Part shown: piece by piece, positions 17,194-26,213 of the stretch
Numbering within the stretch: position 1 is the stretch's first letter
Layout: each line of letters opens with the position of its first letter
Position numbers and translations under genes: made by a program
NCBI GenBank assembly: GCA_017993715.1
Contig: JAGOME010000003.1
Span: 1 to 64,000, forward strand
Source of the DNA: Phycicoccus sp.
GTDB taxonomy: Bacteria; Actinomycetota; Actinomycetes; Actinomycetales; Dermatophilaceae
Reading direction: 5' to 3'
Length of the DNA: 64,000 nucleotides
Notes under the pieces: generated by a model
What the model saw: the letters and a program-made list of their open reading frames with translations, nothing else
Told to the model about the DNA's origin: nothing
Databases searched by the model: none

Positions 17194-18051
17194 ATGACCG
17201 ACACGGCCACTTTCGTCACGCCCGGCTCTGGGGGCGGTTTGCTCGAGGTTGTCCGCCGCCGCTATCTGCTGCGGCTGTTGGTCCACAAGGAGCTGCGCCA
17301 GCGCTATCACGGCTCCGTGCTCGGCATGGGCTGGTCGTACATGAAGCCGGCGGTGCAGTTCGGGGTCTACTACTTCGTCATCGGCGTGTTCCTCAAGATG
17401 AACGCCAACATCGAGAACTACGGGATCTACCTGTTCTCCGGGATCATCGCCATGAACTTCTTCAGCGAGGCGTTCAGCAACGCGACCCGCTCCATCACCG
17501 ACAACTATGCCCTCGTTAAGAAGATCTACCTGCCCCGCGAGCTATTCCCCGTGGCCTCGGTCCTGGTCTCCTTCGTGCACTTCCTGCCCCAACTGTTCGT
17601 CTTGGTCCTGGGCTGCCTGTTCACCGGGTGGTCGCCGAACCTGGCCCAGATCATCGGCGGAGTCGGTGGCTTCCTGCTGCTCGCGGCATTCGTTCTCGGC
17701 CTGGGCTTGGTGTTCGGCGCTCTCAATGTGCTTTACCGGGACTTTGAGAACCTCGTCGACCTCATCCTGGTCGTCGCCACGTGGGCGTCGCCGGTGCTCT
17801 ATACCTGGACCCTGGTGACCGATGCCATCGGCACCGGGTGGCTGTGGTGGCTCTACCAGAGCAACCCGCTCACCACAGTCGTCGAGATCTTCCACTGGTG
17901 CTTTTGGGCGCCGACCACCAGCGCGCCGCTCGACTTTCCGCCGGGCTTCCCCGCCTTCCTTGCCATTGCCGTCGCCGTCACGGCGCTCACCGTGGCGACC
18001 GGCCAGTTGATCTTCCGCCGCCTCGACGGCCGATTCGCGCAGGAGCTGTGA
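17194..18051 (+). CDS. wzm: ABC-2 polysaccharide export permease (Wzm type)
   Basis: 285 residues with six membrane helices and the amphipathic N-terminus of ABC-2 permeases (RRRYLLRLLVHKELRQRYHGSVLGMGWSYMKP). It forms the channel that exports a lipid-linked polysaccharide with the next gene's ATPase. ATG at 17194 gives the usual length; GTG at 17158 would add 12 residues and cannot be excluded. It overlaps wzt as TGATG. It resembles the mycobacterial galactan exporter RfbD, and a GlfT2-like gene lies two genes on, which supports galactan as cargo. Confidence 0.9.
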   Translation: MTDTATFVTPGSGGGLLEVVRRRYLLRLLVHKELRQRYHGSVLGMGWSYMKPAVQFGVYYFVIGVFLKMNANIENYGIYLFSGIIAMNFFSEAFSNATRSITDNYALVKKIYLPRELFPVASVLVSFVHFLPQLFVLVLGCLFTGWSPNLAQIIGGVGGFLLLAAFVLGLGLVFGALNVLYRDFENLVDLILVVATWASPVLYTWTLVTDAIGTGWLWWLYQSNPLTTVVEIFHWCFWAPTTSAPLDFPPGFPAFLAIAVAVTALTVATGQLIFRRLDGRFAQEL

Positions 18052-18830
18052 TGAGTCGCGACGGGCGTTCGCGCATGGAGCGGATCCGGGTCGAACAGGC
18101 GAGCAAGCTCTTCACGCTGCGGCATACCCGCGCGTTCAAGGAGATCGTCATCCGCACCTTCCAAGGGCGGCGTCGCGAGCTATCCGAGCGGTTCACGGCG
18201 CTGGACGACATCTCGTTCTCCGTGGGGGAGGGTGAGGCGATCGCCCTGCTCGGCCGCAACGGGTCGGGCAAGTCCACTCTGCTCAAGCTCATCTCGGGGG
18301 TCATGGGGCCCGATGCGGGTCGCATTCAGACCCGTGGGCGGGTCGCCGGACTGATCGATGTCGGCGCGGGGATGCACCACGACCTCACGGGGCGGGAGAA
18401 CATCTACCTCAACGGCGCGATCCTCGGGATGAGTGAGGAGCAGATCAACGCGCAGTACGACCGGATCGTCGCGTTCAGCGAGATCGAGGACTTCATCGAT
18501 ACGCAGGTGAAGTTCTACAGCTCGGGGATGTTCCTGCGGCTCGCGTTCTCCGTTGCCGTGCACACCGATCCCGACATCTTTCTCGTTGATGAGATCCTCG
18601 CGGTGGGCGACGAGCCCTTCCAGCTCAAGTGCTTGGCCCGGATCGAGGAGCTGCGCGCAGAGGGCAAGTGTCTGGTCATTGTCAGCCATGACCTCGATCT
18701 GGTCTCCCGGTTCACCGATCGAGGCATCGTGCTGCGTAAGGGCCAGATGGTGCTAGACGGCCCAATCGACGAGGCGGTGGCCTTGCTGCGCACGCAGAAT
18801 CTCCAGGACGAGCTCACCGAGGAGTCATAG
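18051..18830 (+). CDS. wzt: ABC polysaccharide export ATPase (Wzt type, short form)
   Basis: 259 residues: Walker A GRNGSGKST, signature region KFYSSGMFLRLAFSVAV (degenerate LSGGQ, as in Wzt), Walker B DIFLVDEILAVGDEPF and H-loop VIVSHD. There is no C-terminal carbohydrate-binding domain, so unlike E. coli O9a Wzt it probably exports chains without recognising a terminal cap, as in the mycobacterial galactan exporter. AGGAG precedes the ATG. The next gene is on the other strand. Confidence 0.92.
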   Translation: MSRDGRSRMERIRVEQASKLFTLRHTRAFKEIVIRTFQGRRRELSERFTALDDISFSVGEGEAIALLGRNGSGKSTLLKLISGVMGPDAGRIQTRGRVAGLIDVGAGMHHDLTGRENIYLNGAILGMSEEQINAQYDRIVAFSEIEDFIDTQVKFYSSGMFLRLAFSVAVHTDPDIFLVDEILAVGDEPFQLKCLARIEELRAEGKCLVIVSHDLDLVSRFTDRGIVLRKGQMVLDGPIDEAVALLRTQNLQDELTEES

Positions 18831-18963
18831 TCGGAGACGCTGCGGTCTTGTGGTTTCGCCATCGGGCATGCTGGCCGCTCCCGCCCCCCGATCGTGTGTC
18901 CAGGGCCCCAGGCGGGTCCTGCTTTGAGGGGCCGGGGAACCGCAGCGTTGGGCGGGCGAGGGC

Positions 18964-20985
18964 TCAGTCTTGGTCAACGCCGAACGTGCGCGCCCAGGTC
19001 CGGGGTGAGGTCAGCTCGGTCAATGCGCCGCGGTACTGAGCCGCCAGAGCGTCCCACTCCCGGTAGACCCGCAGGTGCAGGCGTAGGCCCTCGCGCAGTT
19101 GGGAGGTGAACAGCGACCGATCCCGCTCGTAGAACGCCACGGCCGTGCCGTCCTGCCGCGAGACGATGGCCGAGTCGTACTGGGCGAGGAACCACCACAC
19201 GGCATACCGGGCGGGCACCGAGACGTCCGGCACCCGGTGCGCGTCGTCGCGAACGGGGCGCAGGTGTCGCACGGCGGTCTTGGCGACCCACGGGAGCAGC
19301 CGAGAGCGTGGCGGCAGCTGCGGCACGCCGGACCCGAGCGGGCTGCTCGGCGTCGGGAACTGACCTTGGTCACGGCGGAACTGCCCGTCAGCAAACTCGC
19401 CGGCTGTGGCTGGCAACTGCGTCGGCGTGCGCCCGAGCGAGGCATGCAGCCCCTCAGGACCGGGGGGCAGATCGCGCAGTCCCCGTAACCGCATGGCGTT
19501 GGCGGAGTAGCGCATGGAGTAGCCGTGCTTGATCAGCCACTGGAAGGACAGCATGGGTGCCTGGCCGCCGTGCGGCTGGCGGCTGTGGAGGAGGGCGCAG
19601 ATCAGCAGGTTGCGTTGGTGGTAGTAGGCCTGCCACTCCAGCAGATCGTCCTTGTCGTTGAAGGCCACGTGCCAGACCGCTGCCCCCGGGAACGAGACCG
19701 TGGGATACCCGGCCGCACCGGCGCGCAGGCAGTGCTCGGCGTCGTCCCACTTGATGAAGATCGGGAGGGAGAGGCCGATGGCGTCGAGCACCTCAACCGG
19801 GATCAGGCACATCCACCAGCCGTTGTAGTTGACGTCGGTGCGTCGATGCAGCCAGGGAGTCTCGCGCAGACCGGAGGCGGCGAGGTCCCACTCCTCGTGG
19901 ACCCCAAGCACGGGGCCGAAGGTCCACTTCACCGGATCGACAACCTCACCGAAACTGTGCAGCGCCGTGGGGGTGTGCAGGTCGAACATATGGGCCCCGA
20001 CGATCGTCGCGACCGTGGTGAACGCGCCGAAGCGCACGGCCCGCAAGATGCCCTCGGGCTCGATGCGCACGTCGTCGTCGAGCACCATGTGGAAGGTGGA
20101 GCGGCCCGCCCGCATCGTCTCGAACATCCCGCGCGAGAAGCCACCGGACCCGCCGAGGTTGGCTTGCGCGACGACCTCCAGTTGGTCACCCAAGCTGCTG
20201 GCGCTGTCAGCCCACTGTGCCCCCGTCGTCACCGAGACGGTGCCCTGATCGACGACATAGAGGGTGTCGAGGTGGGCGCGCAACTCGGGACTGTCGGCGA
20301 TGACGGCGACGAGATCGTCGAGGTAGGCGACTTTGTTGACCGTGGTCACGCCGATGGAGAGCCGGGCTGGGCGCTGGAGGGAGCCGTGGACGAACCAGTC
20401 CGCCTCGACCAGGGTGGCGGGCTCGGCGCCGCCGATGACATCGAACCAGTACCAGCCACCGTCCACGAACGGCCCGAGGTCCAGGTCAACCGCGACCTGA
20501 GTGAAGGTGCCGTCGAAACCGGGCTCACCCGCACCCGTCATCGCGGAGTGAACCCGCGTTGCGGCGCCGCGTGCATTGGAGCGGTAGACCATGACCGTGG
20601 CGGTGCCCTCGACCTGGACGCTGAGCCGGATGCCGTCGACGTCGGTCCAACGGCGCCAATAGGACACGGGCAGGGCGTTGAAGTACGTCGCGAACGAGAC
20701 TCGCTCACCGGCCGGGATGCGCAGGCTGCGCCGCGTCAGCACATCTTCGATGCGATGCTCGGTGCTGTCCGCGCCGCTGGCCTCGACACCCTTGTAATCT
20801 CCCCAGCCGCGCATGTTGCGGTCGTACTTGTCATCGATGCGGGGGCCGCGCGCGCCATACTCGACATAGAGGGGCAGCAGCTCGGGGTCGTGTCCCGACG
20901 GCAGGACGACGTGCGCGGCCAGGTGCCAATCCCGAGTGGGAGGGGCGGGGGCGGCCGGGGCCGTCAAGGGCGCGGGCGAGGTCAC
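18964..20985 (-). CDS. glfT2: galactofuranosyltransferase GlfT2-like
   Basis: 673 residues against 637 for mycobacterial GlfT2, the processive enzyme that builds galactan by alternating beta-1,5 and beta-1,6 Galf links from UDP-Galf. Visible: an N-terminal beta domain (about 1-200), GT-A core starting near IGVTTVNKVAYL, the metal-binding triplet DDD at residues 303-305, the catalytic WDDAEHCLRAG, and the metal-site His in AVWHVAF. The C-terminal helical part ends in basic sequence. GTG at 20985 is taken because AAGGA lies five bases upstream. No UDP-galactopyranose mutase gene is in the window; it must be elsewhere if this assignment is right. Confidence 0.87.
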   Translation of the reverse strand: MTSPAPLTAPAAPAPPTRDWHLAAHVVLPSGHDPELLPLYVEYGARGPRIDDKYDRNMRGWGDYKGVEASGADSTEHRIEDVLTRRSLRIPAGERVSFATYFNALPVSYWRRWTDVDGIRLSVQVEGTATVMVYRSNARGAATRVHSAMTGAGEPGFDGTFTQVAVDLDLGPFVDGGWYWFDVIGGAEPATLVEADWFVHGSLQRPARLSIGVTTVNKVAYLDDLVAVIADSPELRAHLDTLYVVDQGTVSVTTGAQWADSASSLGDQLEVVAQANLGGSGGFSRGMFETMRAGRSTFHMVLDDDVRIEPEGILRAVRFGAFTTVATIVGAHMFDLHTPTALHSFGEVVDPVKWTFGPVLGVHEEWDLAASGLRETPWLHRRTDVNYNGWWMCLIPVEVLDAIGLSLPIFIKWDDAEHCLRAGAAGYPTVSFPGAAVWHVAFNDKDDLLEWQAYYHQRNLLICALLHSRQPHGGQAPMLSFQWLIKHGYSMRYSANAMRLRGLRDLPPGPEGLHASLGRTPTQLPATAGEFADGQFRRDQGQFPTPSSPLGSGVPQLPPRSRLLPWVAKTAVRHLRPVRDDAHRVPDVSVPARYAVWWFLAQYDSAIVSRQDGTAVAFYERDRSLFTSQLREGLRLHLRVYREWDALAAQYRGALTELTSPRTWARTFGVDQD

Positions 20986-21020
20986 ATCGGTCCTTGCTGG
21001 TTGGGGCGGGGGTCCCCGCG

Positions 21021-21026
21021 AGTCTA
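21021..21026 (-). promoter_or_regulatory. -10 box TAGACT of glfT2
   Basis: TAGACT on the minus strand, 35 bases before the GTG at 20985; a short leader with AAGGA. It lies back to back with the aminotransferase promoter. Confidence 0.45.
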
Positions 21027-21037
21027 GCCATCCGGCA

Positions 21038-21043
21038 TACAGT
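21038..21043 (+). promoter_or_regulatory. -10 box TACAGT of the aminotransferase operon
   Basis: TACAGT lies 37 bases before the GTG at 21081; a leader of about 30 nt includes AAAGG. Confidence 0.4.
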
Positions 21044-21080
21044 GAACCCCGACGCCACATCTGCGCGAAAGGCACTGCGC

Positions 21081-22265
21081 GTGAGTTCCCCTGACTTCCT
21101 CCCCTTCGCCTTGCCCGACATCGGGGAGGCCGAGATCAATGCCGTCGTCGCTACCTTGCGTTCTGGCTGGTTAACGACGGGGCCGAATGCCGCCGCCCTT
21201 GAGAAGGAGTTCGTGGCGGCATTCGAGCCGGAGCGGTATGTCGGCGAGGCCGGCCCGACGGGGGTGGCCGTCAACTCCGCGACGAGCGGGCTGCACCTCG
21301 CCCTGGAGGCGCTGGGGGTGGGACCGGGCGATGAGGTCATCGTCCCCACGTGGACTTTCACCGCGACCGCCGAAGTCGTGCGCTATCTGGGGGCCACCCC
21401 GGTCATCGTTGACGTCGACGCCACGACCCTCAACCTCGACCTCGAGGCGGCTGCCCGGGCGGTGACGGCTCGCACCAAGGTGGTCATGCCGGTGCACTTC
21501 GCCGGTCTGCCCGTAGACCGGGCGGCGTTGGCGGCCTTCGCGCGCACCTACAACCTGGCTGTCGTGGAGGACGCTGCCCATGCGCATCCGGTGCTCTCCC
21601 AGGGGATTCCCGTGGGGCTGGGGGAGTCCTCGGCCGTGGTGTTCTCGTTCTACGCGACCAAGACCATGACGACAGGCGAGGGAGGCATGGTCGTCACGGC
21701 AGACCCCTCCCTGGCTGCCCGGATGCGCACCATGCGCCTGCACGGGATCAGCCGGGACGTGTTCGACCGGTACACCTCGACGGCTCCCAGCTGGCACTAC
21801 GAGGTGGTGGCCCCGGGCTACAAATACAACATGACCGACGTCGCCGCGGCGATGGGGCGGGTGCAGTTGTCCCGCGCCACGCAGATGCGGGCCAAACGGG
21901 CAGCCATCGCCCAGCGTTACGACGAGGGCTTGGCCGGCTTGCCCCTGGTCCTGCCAGCTCGACCCGAGGACACCGGCACGGAGCACGCCTGGCACCTCTA
22001 CGTCCTGCGCCTGGGCGCCGACGCGCCGCTGGGCCGCGATGAGTTCATCGAGCGGATGGCCAAGGCAGGCGTGGGGACGAGCGTGCATTTCATCCCGCTC
22101 CACACCCACCCCTACTGGCGCGAGCTGCGCGGACCCGACGCCCCCGCCCTGCCCGTCGCCGATGCTCAGTTCAACCTGGCCGTGAGCCTGCCCATCTGGT
22201 CGGCGATGACGACCGACCAGGTCGACCGCGTCATTGACGCAGCCTCGACGCTGCTTCGCGGCTAG
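21081..22265 (+). CDS. DegT/DnrJ/EryC1 sugar aminotransferase (PglE-like)
   Basis: 394 residues. PLP enzyme that puts an amino group on a keto sugar nucleotide. The PLP lysine is Lys194 in SFYATKTMTTGEGGM, the cofactor Asp is in VVEDAAHAHP, and the N-terminal LPFALPDIGEAEINAV with SGWLTTGPNAAALEKEF is diagnostic. GTG at 21081 has AAAGG eight bases upstream. With the 4,6-dehydratase gene further on in this block and the small phosphoglycosyltransferase that follows, the likely product is a UDP-4-amino-4,6-dideoxy-hexose, as in the PglF-PglE-PglC route. The exact sugar is an inference. Confidence 0.88.
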   Translation: MSSPDFLPFALPDIGEAEINAVVATLRSGWLTTGPNAAALEKEFVAAFEPERYVGEAGPTGVAVNSATSGLHLALEALGVGPGDEVIVPTWTFTATAEVVRYLGATPVIVDVDATTLNLDLEAAARAVTARTKVVMPVHFAGLPVDRAALAAFARTYNLAVVEDAAHAHPVLSQGIPVGLGESSAVVFSFYATKTMTTGEGGMVVTADPSLAARMRTMRLHGISRDVFDRYTSTAPSWHYEVVAPGYKYNMTDVAAAMGRVQLSRATQMRAKRAAIAQRYDEGLAGLPLVLPARPEDTGTEHAWHLYVLRLGADAPLGRDEFIERMAKAGVGTSVHFIPLHTHPYWRELRGPDAPALPVADAQFNLAVSLPIWSAMTTDQVDRVIDAASTLLRG

Positions 22266-22275
22266 GTCCAGACAC

Positions 22276-22875
22276 ATGCTCAAGCGGGTCTTCGACCTCA
22301 CGGTGGGCTCAGTCGTGCTGGCCCTGAGTAGTCCGGTCATGGCCGTCATCGCCGGCCTGATCAAGTCATCGGAACCGCATGCGCCGGTGCTGTTCACTCA
22401 GGAACGCGTGGGCCTGCACGGTCGGCTGTTCCGGATCCACAAGTTCCGCACGATGCGGGCAGGGGCAGCCGGCCTGGCTGTGACGTCCGCGACCGATGCC
22501 CGCGTCACCCCGGTCGGTGCGGTCCTGCGGCGCACCAAGCTCGATGAGCTGCCTCAATTGTGGGACGTCGTCCGGGGAGAGATGAGCCTGGTGGGACCGC
22601 GGCCCGAGGTTGCGCACTATGTCGCGCAATGGCCGGCGGACGTGCGTGATCTCATCCTCACAGTCCGACCAGGCATCACCGACCCGGCGAGTGTGCGCTT
22701 CCGCAACGAACAGGAGGAACTCGCCGCCGTCCCCGACCCTGAACGGCATTACCTCGAGGTCATCCTGCCCGAGAAGGCACGGATGTATGCCGACTACGTC
22801 CGCAACCGCAGCCTGCTCGGCGACCTCAAGGTGTTGTGGCACACCGTCGTGGCCGTGGGCCGCGGGCAGGACTGA
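22276..22875 (+). CDS. small phosphoglycosyltransferase (PglC-like initiating sugar transferase)
   Basis: 199 residues, the size of monotopic PglC-type enzymes that lack the extra helices of WbaP. A re-entrant N-terminal helix (RVFDLTVGSVVLALSSPVMA) is followed by FTQERVGLHGRLFRIHKFRTM. The catalytic Asp-Glu dyad is in RRTKLDELPQLWDVV, and GEMSLVGPRPE closes the core. It transfers a sugar phosphate from UDP-sugar to undecaprenyl phosphate, starting a repeat unit. ATG lies ten bases after the aminotransferase stop, so they share an operon. Confidence 0.92.
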   Translation: MLKRVFDLTVGSVVLALSSPVMAVIAGLIKSSEPHAPVLFTQERVGLHGRLFRIHKFRTMRAGAAGLAVTSATDARVTPVGAVLRRTKLDELPQLWDVVRGEMSLVGPRPEVAHYVAQWPADVRDLILTVRPGITDPASVRFRNEQEELAAVPDPERHYLEVILPEKARMYADYVRNRSLLGDLKVLWHTVVAVGRGQD

Positions 22876-22885
22876 GCGGCCGACG

Positions 22886-24895
22886 ATGGCGGCGGCATTC
22901 GCCATGGCGGTGCTCCTCGCGCTGCTCGGCATCCTCGTCGTCTGGGCCTGGGTTGGGCGACAGTGGGTCGTTGTGGTGTGCGCGGCCGCACCGACATCGC
23001 TGGCCCTCGTGGTGGCGGTGGGAGTGAGCCAGATCTGGTGGCTTTCGGGGTTCGGCTGGGCTGCACTAGCCACGGCTGCGGGCTTGGCGGCCGTTGTCGG
23101 CCTGGGGTGGCGAGGGCTGAGGGGTCGCTGGACGCGGGGGAATGCCGTGGCCGCGAAGGCCGCCTCTCCTGTCGGGTCCGCGGGACAGGGCCGCGCTGCC
23201 GGCGCCTTGGCGGCCATCTTGACCCTGACGTTGGCCTGCGCCCTCGTGACGCTGTGGCTCGCGGGCGGTCACACCCTGGGGTTGGTTTCGCAGACGTGGG
23301 ATGCGATCTTCGATGTCAACGCCATCCGTTATGTCCACGAGACCGGCGATGCCGCCCCCACGCGGCTGACATCGTTTGCCTACGGCTCCACGGGCGGCGG
23401 CTACTACCCCTCAGCGTTCGCCTCGCTCGGGGCGCTGGCGATGGGCCTAGGCGTCGCTGACGCCATCACCGCTTCCAATGTCGTGGCGGCCCTGATCGCC
23501 GGACTGTTCTGGCCGAGCGCCGTGGCTCTGGCGACAGGGCTCATGTTCGGATTTGGTCGCGCACTACCGGCCTTGGCAGCATTCCTTAGCCTGGGGTTCA
23601 CGGCGATGGCCTGGGCACCGTTGGGCTGGGGGGTGTTGTGGGCCACCTCGATCGCTGCCTGTTTCGCGCCCATCGCTATCGCGGGTGTCGGGCGGGTCAT
23701 CCAACGGTGGCGCACCGAGCAGATCGTGGACCGGCTCGGCCTGGTCCTGGGCGGGGTCGGGTTCGGACTGACCACCGTGAGTCATCCGCGCATTGCGATC
23801 ATTGTCCTGCTGCTCTGGGTCGGGCTGGCCCAGTGCGGCTTGCTCGTGTGGTCCGTCGGCTCGGGGGCGTCGGGTCGGGCCCGCAGACTGCTGATCGCGG
23901 CCGGGGTCTCGGTGGCCTTCTGGGTGCCTGCGAGCCTGTTCATCTTGACCTTCCGACGCGGGGATTCGCAGTTCGGGGTGCGCGGCTGGACTGTCGAACG
24001 CGGGCTGCTCGCCGAGCTCTTCGGCTACCTGGTCAACGGGCCCAATGGTTCGCTGCCGCTCCTGGTCACTGCCCTTGCGGTCGCCGTGGGGGTGGCTGTC
24101 GTCTGGCGCGGCCCGGCCGCCTGGGTGGTGGTCATGCTGGTGGGCGCGGTCGCGCTTGATGTCCTGACCGCGACCACGCGCGGCGTCACCGCATGGAACG
24201 GGATCGCCCGCTTTTGGTACACCGACCGGCACCGGACGATCACCGTGCCGCCGGCCCTGGCCGTGCCCCTGGCCGCCGTCGGAGTTCGGTGGCTGCTCGA
24301 TCGGCCTCTCCTTGGCGGCGCCGGCCTGCGTGCGTTCGCCTCGACAGATCCGGGCGATGGGCCCGGTCGAGGATGGTCCGCTCGTGGCCTCGCGGTCGCC
24401 GCCGTCGCCGGTGCCGTCGTGGTCGGCAGCGGCATCGTGGCTGCCGTCGGAGTGGTGCGGCCCTCCTACTCGGAGGCGGCCGCCGACCCTGTGGCGGCCC
24501 TGCTGACACCCCACGAGGTCGAGTTCTATCGCGAGGTGGCCGCGCTGGTGCCGCCGGATGCCCGCATCCTGAACAACGCCAACGACGGATCGGCCCTGCT
24601 GTACGCGGTGACGGGGGTCAAACCGGTCTTCATGGTGGCCGGGACGGTGAGTTCGACGCCCAACGGAGCCTGGCTGCGCAGCCAAGGCGTGACCCTGGAG
24701 CCGTCGAACTTCTGCTACCTCACCGACCTGGATCACATCGGCTGGGTTCTGCGCTCAGGGCGGCCGTACAACGAGGGCATCCTCTCCGAGGACGCCCCCA
24801 ACCTCCACATCCCCGACGACTACTTCGCGACGACACCGGTGCTGCGCGATGGCGACCTGATCCTCTATCAGATCACCGGCTGTCCGGCACCCTGA
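22886..24895 (+). CDS. DUF6541 family polytopic membrane protein
   Basis: 669 residues, with about fourteen hydrophobic helices and an extracytoplasmic C-terminal part of about 140 residues. WDAIFDVNAIRYVHETGDAAP and YYPSAFASLGALA match the DUF6541 pattern as I recall it, a family common in actinobacterial polysaccharide loci with a GT-C-like topology. An activity using polyprenyl-linked sugars is plausible but unproven. ATG at 22886 lies ten bases after the phosphoglycosyltransferase stop; a longer frame reaching back into that gene is a shadow. The gene ends before a cluster of GAATGCCG octamers and a convergent gene. Confidence 0.75.
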   Translation: MAAAFAMAVLLALLGILVVWAWVGRQWVVVVCAAAPTSLALVVAVGVSQIWWLSGFGWAALATAAGLAAVVGLGWRGLRGRWTRGNAVAAKAASPVGSAGQGRAAGALAAILTLTLACALVTLWLAGGHTLGLVSQTWDAIFDVNAIRYVHETGDAAPTRLTSFAYGSTGGGYYPSAFASLGALAMGLGVADAITASNVVAALIAGLFWPSAVALATGLMFGFGRALPALAAFLSLGFTAMAWAPLGWGVLWATSIAACFAPIAIAGVGRVIQRWRTEQIVDRLGLVLGGVGFGLTTVSHPRIAIIVLLLWVGLAQCGLLVWSVGSGASGRARRLLIAAGVSVAFWVPASLFILTFRRGDSQFGVRGWTVERGLLAELFGYLVNGPNGSLPLLVTALAVAVGVAVVWRGPAAWVVVMLVGAVALDVLTATTRGVTAWNGIARFWYTDRHRTITVPPALAVPLAAVGVRWLLDRPLLGGAGLRAFASTDPGDGPGRGWSARGLAVAAVAGAVVVGSGIVAAVGVVRPSYSEAAADPVAALLTPHEVEFYREVAALVPPDARILNNANDGSALLYAVTGVKPVFMVAGTVSSTPNGAWLRSQGVTLEPSNFCYLTDLDHIGWVLRSGRPYNEGILSEDAPNLHIPDDYFATTPVLRDGDLILYQITGCPAP

Positions 24896-24907
24896 GGCAT
24901 CGTCGGG

Positions 24908-24953
24908 GATGCCGGGGATGCCGGCGAATGCCGAGGAATGCCGGCGAATGCCG
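24908..24953. repeat. cluster of GAATGCCG octamers between convergent genes
   Basis: Three GAATGCCG copies (24926, 24936 and 24946) at 10-bp spacing, preceded by two GATGCCG variants (24908 and 24917). It lies in the 102-bp gap between two convergent genes and is not a hairpin terminator. Confidence 0.8.
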
Positions 24954-24997
24954 GCGCCAGCGGCCACCACCACGGAAGTCGTCGTCAGGTGGAGGTC

Positions 24998-26197
24998 TCA
25001 GGCCAGAAAGGTGCCCAGCACCTGAGCGGAGTACCTCCCGTCGTGCAGGGCTCGCACGTAGGACGGCCCCCGCGCGGCCAGGCCTTGAGCCCAGGCCCGG
25101 TCCTCAAGGATCCGGTCGAGCACCGTGGGCAAGGTGACCGGGTCGACCTGCGGCATGGGGACCTCAAGCCCGGACACCTGCCTGACGAAATCACGAATCG
25201 GCTCCACAGCAGCCAAGGTCACCCGACCCGCGGCCATCGCCTCCAAAGCGGTGACGGAATAGATGCCCAGCGCCATTTGGTCAATGACGATATCCGCCTC
25301 CCGGATCAGGGCCCGCATGTCCTCGTGTCGGAGCCCCTGCGCGCGGACGTAGCGCACGCGTCCGGCATCCTGGAGCGCCCCCAGCGTGGCGTCGATGATG
25401 GCGCTGCCCTTGAGCGGGCCCGAGGTCGGTGCGTGCACGACAAGCGGCACCCCCTCCGTGAGGGGCGGTTGTGTCGTCACCCAACGTTCAGGGTCGACCA
25501 CGATCGGGCACCACTGAGCCCGAGGCAGGTCGGCAAGCAGGTCGGGGGTGGAGACGAAGACCGGACCCCCGGCCCGCTCGATGGCGCGGCGGTGCTGGGC
25601 CGCCATCGCCTCGTAGGCGCGCCACTGGCTGGGGTCGGCGGCGTAAGGAGAGAACGGGGTGGACTGCGCGTGTCGGCGTGGTGAGCGCACGTCAGTGCCG
25701 TGGCAGACATGGGCGACCTGGAGGCCGGCACGCCGCAGGACCCGGGCGTCGCCGCGCACGGTGCTGCCGTACCGCAATCCGAGGACAGGACGTCCTGCCT
25801 CGAACACGACGTGGGAGACGTGGTCGAGCACGAACCGTTCCTGTGCGCGCGCCCACGACGAGCTGAGGTAGGCCGCTCTCGGCACGCGCAGGTCAACCGG
25901 GAAGTCATAGGAGTTGACGATGCCCATCGACAGGGTCGGAATGCCGCTCGCCGTGACGGCTCGCGCCCACAGACCGGCCTGGCCGGCGTAGTTCACCGGA
26001 CCGATCAGGGCGACTGGCTCCCCGGGGGATCGGGTCGGCCAGGACGACTCGCCCGCCCGCAGACCGGCCCGCTCCTCCAGCGGGTCGATCAGCGCCGAGG
26101 GCGCGTGCCGCCGCGTCGCCAGGGCCGCATCCACAGCCCATTGGGGGGTGAGCCAGCGCAGGGCCCCGCCGCTGAGGGCACCTCGACTGCGCGTCAT
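24998..26197 (-). CDS. putative GT-B glycosyltransferase
   Basis: 399 residues. The C-terminal half looks like a GT4-type nucleotide-sugar domain: VHAPTSGPLKGSAIIDATL, then DIVIDQMALGIYSVTALEAMAAGRVTLA, where the Glu of ALEAMAAG occupies the usual donor-binding position. The N-terminal half is divergent and has CHGTDVRSPRR. I do not recognise a specific family or substrate. GGAGGA lies seven bases before the ATG. It is the last gene of a minus-strand operon (dehydratase, flippase, glycosyltransferase) and follows the flippase after 16 bases. Confidence 0.7.
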   Translation of the reverse strand: MTRSRGALSGGALRWLTPQWAVDAALATRRHAPSALIDPLEERAGLRAGESSWPTRSPGEPVALIGPVNYAGQAGLWARAVTASGIPTLSMGIVNSYDFPVDLRVPRAAYLSSSWARAQERFVLDHVSHVVFEAGRPVLGLRYGSTVRGDARVLRRAGLQVAHVCHGTDVRSPRRHAQSTPFSPYAADPSQWRAYEAMAAQHRRAIERAGGPVFVSTPDLLADLPRAQWCPIVVDPERWVTTQPPLTEGVPLVVHAPTSGPLKGSAIIDATLGALQDAGRVRYVRAQGLRHEDMRALIREADIVIDQMALGIYSVTALEAMAAGRVTLAAVEPIRDFVRQVSGLEVPMPQVDPVTLPTVLDRILEDRAWAQGLAARGPSYVRALHDGRYSAQVLGTFLA

Positions 26198-26213
26198 CTC
26201 GCGTTCCTCCCGG

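Noticed and set aside
19525..21027. 500-codon plus-strand frame
   Set aside because: Antisense to glfT2, whose catalytic motifs are all on the minus strand.
24908..24953. Octamer cluster as a rho-independent terminator
   Set aside because: The copies are direct, not inverted, and no T-run follows. Pairing between them would be weak.
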